The notes under the pieces are model-generated. The model was not told the DNA's origin. It searched no databases and saw only the letters and a program-made list of their open reading frames with translations. From IMG/VR virus record IMGVR_UViG_3300045135_002423, positions 1 through 20,330 of that record: DNA of 20,330 nt; one strand, 5' to 3'. Every line of letters starts with the position of its first letter. The first letter of the stretch is position 1. Source of the DNA: a virus. The translations under genes were made by a program, and so were the position numbers. Shown one piece after another: positions 15,201 to 20,330 of the stretch.

Positions 15201-18200
15201 TCGTATTGATCCTGAAGTAAGGTCTCCAACCGGAGTATACGATTTAAGAAGCGTAATTGATTACCGGCCACGAGTTGCGGATATCGACCCGCCGGCCTCG
15301 ATAAATGATGTTAAAGTAGTTAATTCTACTTCATTTGATTTTGAGTCAAGATCTTATGGCGGATCAGGCGCGTCAGTGTCTGAAACTCCTAAAGATAATT
15401 CAAACTTTGCATATGATTTTGAGCATTATCTTGCGCGTCGAGATGCTCTTTGGTTAACAAGCCAAGGAGAATGGTATGTTGCAAAAGGAAATCCAGCCGA
15501 AAATCCTTTGCCGCCCGAAGATATTCCAAATGCTATGTTAATTGCTAATATAACAATGGCGCCGTATGTTATAAGTTTAGATGATATATCTCTTGAAGTA
15601 AAATCATATAAGCTATATCGTATGGAAGACCTTGAAAAAATTAGAAAAAGATTAGATAACGTTGAATATTATACATCGCTATCTTTATTAGAAGCTGCTG
15701 CTGATACTCTTCAAATTAAAGATGCAAACGGTTTAGATAGATTTAAGTCAGGTTTCCTTGTTGATAGCTTCGGTGGTCATAAAACGGGCGATACCGTTCA
15801 TCAGGATTACCGTATTGCTATTGATATGACTCGCCGTGAATTAAGACCTAAGTATAGCTCAAAAAATATAAGTTTAGAAGAAAGCCCAACCGGTCTTTCC
15901 AATACTTATGTAATTAACGATAATATTGTAACATTGCCTTATACTCATGTTACATCAATTGATCAGCCTTATGCAACTAGAATTGAAAGCTTAACGCCTG
16001 CACTTAATTCGCAGTGGGTTGGGCGTATTAAATTAGATCCTTCGGCTGACACTTGGTTTGAAACAAAATATGCACCAGACGTAACTCAAAATGTTGAAGG
16101 AAATTATAATTCAGTACTTCAGGCGAATCGTAATAGCTTAGGCACAATTTGGGGAGCATCGCAACAATCTTGGTCTGGGTTTTCTACTACTGAAACCGAA
16201 TCAACTCGTCGAAGAACTTCATTTTCTTGGAATGGTGCAACTGGTGCCACCACGCAGTCAACTTTTAATGAAACTGTTGAAAGAACCATCACAACAGCGA
16301 ATAGAATTACTACTCAAGAAGGCGTTAATACCGCTATCATAGAAAGAATAGATACGAAATTAGATAGCGATAGAATTGTTGCTCAAGATCTTATACCATT
16401 TATGAGATCTAAGGAAATTACATTCACTGGGACTGGATTTAAGCCGTATACTCGTGTTTATCCTTTCTTTGATAACGTTAACATTTCTAATTATTGTGTT
16501 TCTTTAGGAGGAGCGGTAGTTGGAACTGTAACTCAAACCCCTAGTGCTGGTCTCCCAGGCCAATGGTCTTCGATTTCTCGAATTCAATTTCCTCAATATT
16601 GGTGCCATAACCATGTGTCAGGGTCTACTGTCTTTAAGATAGAAACTTCTACCGATAACGTTAATTGGACAGTAGTTCATACTGATGAATGGACAAGTAG
16701 AAGCTCATCTATCGGAATAAATGTAACTGGTTTAAATATTACGCCAAACAGCAAAGGCGAAGTATACATAAGAACAAAATTTGAAAATCCAGACCACATG
16801 CAATTTCGCGGCGGTGTGAAAATTTATGACCAAGCAGGCGTTGAAATTTCATACGACATAATTGACCTTGAGGACACAGTTGGAATAACAGTCCCTGGTA
16901 GGATTTTTAATTCTCTCTTATCTCCACCAAGAACCAATTTAAGGCCAAGAAACAGACCAATATTTTTTAATTTTAAAATTAGCGATGGTTCAAAAACTGT
17001 ATTACCAAATGGCGGAGTAATTACTGGGTTTGACAACACTACGTTAAGCGAGAATGCCTTAGTAACAGATTCAATTGGGAGAGTAAGCGGAGTCTTTACA
17101 ATACCTAATCCCAATGTGGTTGGAAATCCTAAATTTAGAACTGGAAAGAGAACATTCCGTTTAACATCAAGTCCTAATGATAGTGAAACGAATCTTATAA
17201 CATCAGGCGAAGGTGAATTTACTTCAAAAGGCGTATTAAACACTCGCCAAAAAACGTATGTTGCAACTCGTAATGCGGAAATTCAACGAACAAGTGTATC
17301 TCGTCAGTCGGTTCAACGTGTCACTGTTAGCAGTAATACGCGAGTAGTTGATCGAGAACTGGTGTCTCAACGAACTTTTGCTTGGAGAGATCCTTTGGCT
17401 CAAACTTTCCAAATCATAACAAATGGCGGAGAGTTTTTAACCAAGGTTGATGTTTACTTTGCAGAAAGAGACGATTTTATCCCAGTTAAATTGCAATTAG
17501 TTGAGGTAGAAAATGGCACTCCTACTCAAAGAATTATCCCAGGTTCGGTTGTAACGCTTGATCCTGTTGACGTATTAACTTCAACTAATGGCTCTGTAGC
17601 AACAACCTTTGAATTCGATCATCCTATTTATGTTAAAGAAGGCGTTGAATTAGCAATGGTTCTTATGACAGATTCGGAACAATATCGAGTCTTTATATCT
17701 AAATTAGGAGAAGCTAATATTTTAGATAATGCGGTGGTTTCTCGTCAACCATATCTTGGTGTATTATTTAAATCTCAAAATGCTTCAACATGGACGCCTT
17801 ACGATAACGAAGATTTAAAATTTACGATTTATCGTGCAAAATTTGATACGAACCAAGGGACTCTTGTTCTTAAGAATTCTCCGGTTGAAAATGAGACTCT
17901 TCAAATTGATCCGATAGAATCTTTTACTGGTGTTGATAGTAATAAAATAAAAGTTTACCACGACGATCATGATATGTATGATCAGTCAAACTATGTAGAA
18001 ATATCTGGAGTTACTTCAGGTATTACCAGTACATTATCTGCTCCTCTCGGCTCAGGCGACTTATCAATGACATTCCCTCTCGTAAGCGGCATGCCTACAT
18101 CAGGAACGGTTATGTTTAGGTTAACTAATTCGAGCGGTGATGTTGGCGAATATGCCACTAATGATGAAGATGGCATCCTTGAAGAAGTTGTCGAAGGCAC

Positions 18201-19251
18201 TGTTAGCGAAGCAGGTGGGGTGGTGACGGTTTCTTCTTTAACTAGAGCTATTGTTAATAATGCAAGTGATTTTCCAGCAACTACAACTGTTGTTGAGTTA
18301 TATGAAATAAATGGAATTAAATTAAATGAAGTAAATAAACTGCATACAAGCATTTATGCCTATGGATTAGACTATTATGTCTTAAATTTAGCCACAAGCA
18401 CGGCAACAACTGCTTCGGTGTTTGGCGGTTCAAATGTAGTTGCAACTCAAAATGCTTTGGTGAATTCATATCAGTTAATGGTTCCAACCGCAGTATCGAA
18501 CAATACATCGATAACTTCATCAATTCAGTTTGCGGCAGGCAAAAACGCAGCAGGATCTCAAACACCATTTACATTGTTAAGTAGCGCTCAAGCAAACTTT
18601 TTGGATATAGTTGATTTACAAACTCCAGGGCTAATTGCAAGTTCAGTTAATGAAGAAGGTGGAAATGTGCCTGGAGGCCGAAGCTGTATATTAACCATGA
18701 CTTTGAATAGCACGCTTGATAACTTATCCCCAGTCATTGATCTTGAAAGAGCTACGATCTCTACCTTTGCAAATAGGTTAGATGCTGTTGTTGCCCAACC
18801 TGATGCCGAGCCTTTTGATACAAAGACTAATCTTTGGTATGCCAGTGGAGAAGAAGATCCTTATAAAGATCCTACTACTCCTGAAGGCGATAGCGGAGAG
18901 GCAATATATATTACTAAGCGAGTTCAGTTAAGCAATCCAGCAACTGCTATTAAGGTATATCTTGACAGTGCCATTATGTCATCCGCTGGTATTCAAGTAA
19001 TGTATAAAACATTACGATCCGATGATTCAGGCGAATTTGACGAAATGGGTTGGAAATATTTTAACACAAACGGAAATCCCGACACGGCAGTAAATCCATC
19101 CGTATCAACTAATGATTTTAAAGAATACGAATTCAGTGTTGATGATATTCCTGAGTTTATTGCATTTTCAATTAAGATACGATTGACTGGAACAAATGGG
19201 TGTGAAGTTCCAAAGGTTAAGAATTTAAGAGCAATTGCATTGGCCGTATAA
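12241..19251 (+). CDS. Giant 2336-aa baseplate/fibre-network protein with DUF4815-like N-terminus
   Basis: The N-terminus (FNIDPYFDDYNENKNFHRIL, FRPGASVQARELTQLQTILQ) is the DUF4815 signature known from T4-like marine phage virion proteins. It occupies the slot after gp8, where T4 has gp9/gp10, so it likely builds the outer baseplate or anchors fibres. Other recognisable blocks: a GTVSTNGTTSVAGFNTSF...GDVVTIGG module at about 584-640; FxxGExI-x-GxTSGA-type modules near 484-535 and 853-915; a helical EKIRKRLDNVEYYTSLSLLE segment near 1130-1150; GFKPYTRVYPFFDNVNIS near 1400; and a beta domain from about 1712 (DPLAQTF, FLTKVDVYFAERDDF, VELAMVL, YRVFISKLGE). No protease or enzyme motif was seen. 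GGAG lies 11 bases before the ATG. One uninterrupted frame supports it as intact. The exact T4 counterpart is uncertain. Confidence 0.85.
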   Translation: MAINFNIDPYFDDYNENKNFHRILFRPGASVQARELTQLQTILQKQIERHGSHVFKDGSKVFGGDLTYNGALDAVKIQSLFGVENVEDYAAELVGTNIRGGNSGVTAKVVAYSPATQTDPLTIYVNYTGTGIDRVTSKFAENEELICESSIFTYQAGVAVAQTVTTDATAVGSGCSITTGVFYVNGFFVLAEEQFYVISKYTNDVDGRIGLKVVESIVTSSEDDTLLDNASGTTNFDARGADRYAIDLQLTHVDLNYTDLDFIEFERIRNGILQGKTRTTIYNELSKTLARQIYDINGNFAIDPFTVRVREALNDYLNEGVYDLGDTSNDGNLIDDDSYFNLQVSEGKAYVFGYEIENIGSRFVDVEKPRDSNTIKGAISTLEVGNFVRVNKLSSLPDIVGTTNIIDYPVVKFYDEQNTVDGTPNGNLIGTGRIRSMEFSGGDEATGNQILDPSSSVFKLFLFDIKMMSKIILDQAALADDILTGSYVQGQTSKAFGYVNSASTSTELYLTNVSGTFLPGEALISNNSHGTDRKVRNTSTGFISVQSLDSYAFDAAKQVYFEDTVNTPAVNFTANLVLESQTTLTGTVSTNGTTSVAGFNTSFLTQLRAGDVVTIGGSDYIVDSVTDNENLTLTATAAAVTSPIVRKRSFINDQDKNLSLRKLRKDYTKTLLTAENGGSSLSSITVRRQFYATADSSGSFTLTAGANETFSAESNLDYQIVIIKKGIGGGATGTGNVGDIINVDSSDVSITGDGTNSLTVTSGAIFGENGDLIKINTTLTQSNVNSKDKTNIVAARTKVTNKKNVSSGEIPWGTSADHSEISLGVADATKILAIYDSNQIGVDAVTPTMTITNITGSFTAKETIVGQTSGASAIIINSSSPLQYVPLTTVQFVDGETIEGSSASATITALSVGSTNITSRYLLDTGQRDNFYDISKLVLKQRAPKPNGDLLIVYNYFTHGSGNFLDVDSYTSIGSNYYKEIPFYTSTRIDPEVRSPTGVYDLRSVIDYRPRVADIDPPASINDVKVVNSTSFDFESRSYGGSGASVSETPKDNSNFAYDFEHYLARRDALWLTSQGEWYVAKGNPAENPLPPEDIPNAMLIANITMAPYVISLDDISLEVKSYKLYRMEDLEKIRKRLDNVEYYTSLSLLEAAADTLQIKDANGLDRFKSGFLVDSFGGHKTGDTVHQDYRIAIDMTRRELRPKYSSKNISLEESPTGLSNTYVINDNIVTLPYTHVTSIDQPYATRIESLTPALNSQWVGRIKLDPSADTWFETKYAPDVTQNVEGNYNSVLQANRNSLGTIWGASQQSWSGFSTTETESTRRRTSFSWNGATGATTQSTFNETVERTITTANRITTQEGVNTAIIERIDTKLDSDRIVAQDLIPFMRSKEITFTGTGFKPYTRVYPFFDNVNISNYCVSLGGAVVGTVTQTPSAGLPGQWSSISRIQFPQYWCHNHVSGSTVFKIETSTDNVNWTVVHTDEWTSRSSSIGINVTGLNITPNSKGEVYIRTKFENPDHMQFRGGVKIYDQAGVEISYDIIDLEDTVGITVPGRIFNSLLSPPRTNLRPRNRPIFFNFKISDGSKTVLPNGGVITGFDNTTLSENALVTDSIGRVSGVFTIPNPNVVGNPKFRTGKRTFRLTSSPNDSETNLITSGEGEFTSKGVLNTRQKTYVATRNAEIQRTSVSRQSVQRVTVSSNTRVVDRELVSQRTFAWRDPLAQTFQIITNGGEFLTKVDVYFAERDDFIPVKLQLVEVENGTPTQRIIPGSVVTLDPVDVLTSTNGSVATTFEFDHPIYVKEGVELAMVLMTDSEQYRVFISKLGEANILDNAVVSRQPYLGVLFKSQNASTWTPYDNEDLKFTIYRAKFDTNQGTLVLKNSPVENETLQIDPIESFTGVDSNKIKVYHDDHDMYDQSNYVEISGVTSGITSTLSAPLGSGDLSMTFPLVSGMPTSGTVMFRLTNSSGDVGEYATNDEDGILEEVVEGTVSEAGGVVTVSSLTRAIVNNASDFPATTTVVELYEINGIKLNEVNKLHTSIYAYGLDYYVLNLATSTATTASVFGGSNVVATQNALVNSYQLMVPTAVSNNTSITSSIQFAAGKNAAGSQTPFTLLSSAQANFLDIVDLQTPGLIASSVNEEGGNVPGGRSCILTMTLNSTLDNLSPVIDLERATISTFANRLDAVVAQPDAEPFDTKTNLWYASGEEDPYKDPTTPEGDSGEAIYITKRVQLSNPATAIKVYLDSAIMSSAGIQVMYKTLRSDDSGEFDEMGWKYFNTNGNPDTAVNPSVSTNDFKEYEFSVDDIPEFIAFSIKIRLTGTNGCEVPKVKNLRAIALAV

Positions 19252-19254
19252 TAT

Positions 19255-19485
19255 ATGTTAAATAATGAAGTAATACCTGTTGAAGGAAGTTCGGATCTCG
19301 TAAGAGATCCGAATTCCGGCGCAATTATAAACACAAATAAAACCGCCTATGAAAATGCATTGGCTGTAGCAAAAGCAGCTAAAGAAAAAGAAGAAAAAAT
19401 AAAATCTTTAGAAAGCGATATAAATACAATTAAAGATGATATCACGTCAATGAAAGAAATGCTTCTGCAACTAATTAAAGGTTAA
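19255..19485 (+). CDS. Small coiled-coil virion-linked protein
   Basis: The protein has 76 residues in two parts. The N-terminal part (VIPVEGSSDLVRDPNSGAII, NTNKTAYENALA) carries the RDPxSGAIINxNxxxY motif that I associate with small conserved proteins next to tail-fibre genes in T4-like marine phages. The C-terminal part from about residue 42 is strongly heptad-like (KEEKIKSLESDINTIKDDIT, then MKEMLLQLIKG) and should form a coiled coil. The function is unknown; a trimeric connector or fibre-assembly factor would fit. The ATG lies three bases after the stop of the giant gene and has no ribosome site, so translation is probably coupled. A strong hairpin lies within its first 63 bases. Confidence 0.8.
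   Translation: MLNNEVIPVEGSSDLVRDPNSGAIINTNKTAYENALAVAKAAKEKEEKIKSLESDINTIKDDITSMKEMLLQLIKG
19285..19317 (+). other. Strong intragenic RNA hairpin with GUAA tetraloop
   Basis: GGAAGTTCGGATCTC (19285-19299) pairs with GAGATCCGAATTCC (19304-19317) around the loop GTAA. This gives 14 base pairs interrupted only by one bulged G at 19289. The loop is of the stable GNRA class when transcribed from the + strand. No T-run follows, so it is not a standard terminator. It begins 30 bases after the ATG of the 76-aa gene. A processing, stability or translation-control role is inference. Confidence 0.8.
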
Positions 19486-19492
19486 TTAACAC

Positions 19493-20330
19493 ATGGCACG
19501 AACTATTACTTTAAGAGACGGTCTAGGCCGAGCTTTAACACACACCGAGCTTGATGCTAACATAAGCGGGCTTGATGCTGATTTGTCTACCGTTGAAGGA
19601 GATTACATAAGCAAAAGTGCAGATGGAACAATCACTGGTACTTTAACCGCTGAAGAATTAATTTCAACCGGCAATTCGTACAAAACCGGCACAAGTAATC
19701 CACAAACTACTTTATCCGCTGGATCTGGTACTCATTATCTTAAAGTTGCAACAATTTTTGAAGGTTATCACGTATTAAAAATTGGACAAATCGGAAACTC
19801 TGGTTATCACGGCGCAAAAATAGATTTAACTCAAGGCTGGACCAGTACAACAAATGCACCCGGAGACCATTTAGCAACCAATCTGGTTAGTTTTAAAACC
19901 GATGCAGGATTTGGCGAATTAGTTAATGTTTTTGCAGAAAGAGTTGGGAATTCTCAAGCCAACATTTGGATTCAAGTCACCGCAGCTGCAGGCGGAACTA
20001 CAACATGGTATTACGAGCTTGAAGGGATTTCTCCTACCACAGGTAATAGCTTACTTTATAGCAGCACTCAAATATCCCCAGGGTTTACTGCTTTAGTCCC
20101 ACAACATCTAAACCGTGGTAATAATGGTCATATATTTAATGGCGATGTTGGTATTGGTACTACGAGTCCTGCTACGGCTTTAGATGTTGTAGGCACAGTG
20201 ACTGCTGATGGTTTGACTGTTGATGGTGATTTAGCTTTTACTGGGACAAGCAGGACAATAAGTGCTGTAGCCAATTTAGATGTAGACATTGACAGTGACT
20301 CAACTAGTGCAGGTGCGGCGTTTACCGTTA
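19493..20330 (+). CDS. Tail fibre protein, N-terminal part (runs off window)
   Basis: The frame opens at ATG 19493 and stays open for 279 codons to the window end, so the C-terminus is missing. The N-terminus (MARTITLRDGLGRALTHTEL, DANISGLDADLS) matches the 'LTxxELDANFxxL' opening of many marine phage fibre proteins. Residues from about 218 (FNGDVGIGTTSPATALDVVG, TVTADGLTVDG) carry the VGIGTxSPxxxLDVxG motif common in long repetitive fibre shafts, often ending in an S74-type chaperone domain that would lie beyond this window. In between (about 75-195) is a beta-rich domain with no recognised motif. AAAGG lies about ten bases before the ATG. The protein probably binds the host and depends on the upstream baseplate-periphery proteins for attachment. 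Confidence 0.82.
   Translation, partial: MARTITLRDGLGRALTHTELDANISGLDADLSTVEGDYISKSADGTITGTLTAEELISTGNSYKTGTSNPQTTLSAGSGTHYLKVATIFEGYHVLKIGQIGNSGYHGAKIDLTQGWTSTTNAPGDHLATNLVSFKTDAGFGELVNVFAERVGNSQANIWIQVTAAAGGTTTWYYELEGISPTTGNSLLYSSTQISPGFTALVPQHLNRGNNGHIFNGDVGIGTTSPATALDVVGTVTADGLTVDGDLAFTGTSRTISAVANLDVDIDSDSTSAGAAFTV

Noticed and set aside
16824-17243. 139-aa minus-strand frame opposite the giant gene
   Set aside because: It lies wholly inside a well-supported gene on the other strand, and its hydrophobic V/L/P-rich peptide is typical of antisense shadows.

Overview
The window is a tail-morphogenesis segment of a low-GC, T4-like contractile-tailed phage, very probably a marine one. Genes for baseplate hub and wedge homologues of T4 gp48, gp53, gp27, gp5, PAAR (gp5.4), gp25, gp6, a gp7-slot protein and gp8 follow one another on the + strand. 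The best exact promoter matches are the T4-type late element TATAAATA. The large proteins (a 2336-aa DUF4815-type protein, a fibre with a 'VGIGTTSP' motif, and a small 'RDPNSGAIIN' coiled-coil protein) are of types I associate with marine T4-like phages. The host cannot be named from the sequence. No tRNA, CRISPR, insertion sequence or integrase was seen.

Layout: positions 1-1000 hold two minus-strand genes, a gp2-like protein cut by the window edge and the gp4-type head-completion nuclease. A face-to-face pair of TATAAATA promoters at 975-1000 separates this leftward unit from a rightward late operon that runs off the right end. The operon order is tube cap (gp48-like), gp53, gp27-like hub, lysozyme-less gp5 spike, an Ig-like protein of unknown role, PAAR tip, an internal late promoter, gp25, gp6, gp7-slot protein with an EF-hand/dockerin-like loop and a repeat tail, a GC-rich 156-aa protein, gp8, the 2336-aa protein, a 76-aa coiled-coil protein whose gene contains a strong hairpin, and the start of a tail fibre. 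Genes are tightly packed, with gaps of 1-30 nt or short overlaps. No stretch above 300 bases lacks a gene.

How they fit together: gp48, gp27, gp5 and PAAR make the central hub, tube cap and piercing tip. gp53, gp25, gp6, the gp7-slot protein and gp8 make the wedges. The 2336-aa protein and the fibre would form the periphery that meets the host. gp4 and gp2 homologues finish and protect the DNA-filled head. In T4 the hub and wedge genes lie in separate clusters; here they are merged.

The least ordinary items are: the Ig-like gene between spike and tip; the EF-hand/dockerin-like loop in a baseplate protein; the compositional island at 10170-10640; the 14-bp, GNRA-capped hairpin inside the 76-aa gene; the face-to-face late promoters; and two late promoters placed exactly 5 nt before start codons that lack a Shine-Dalgarno sequence. 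I saw no defence system or other wholly new machinery.
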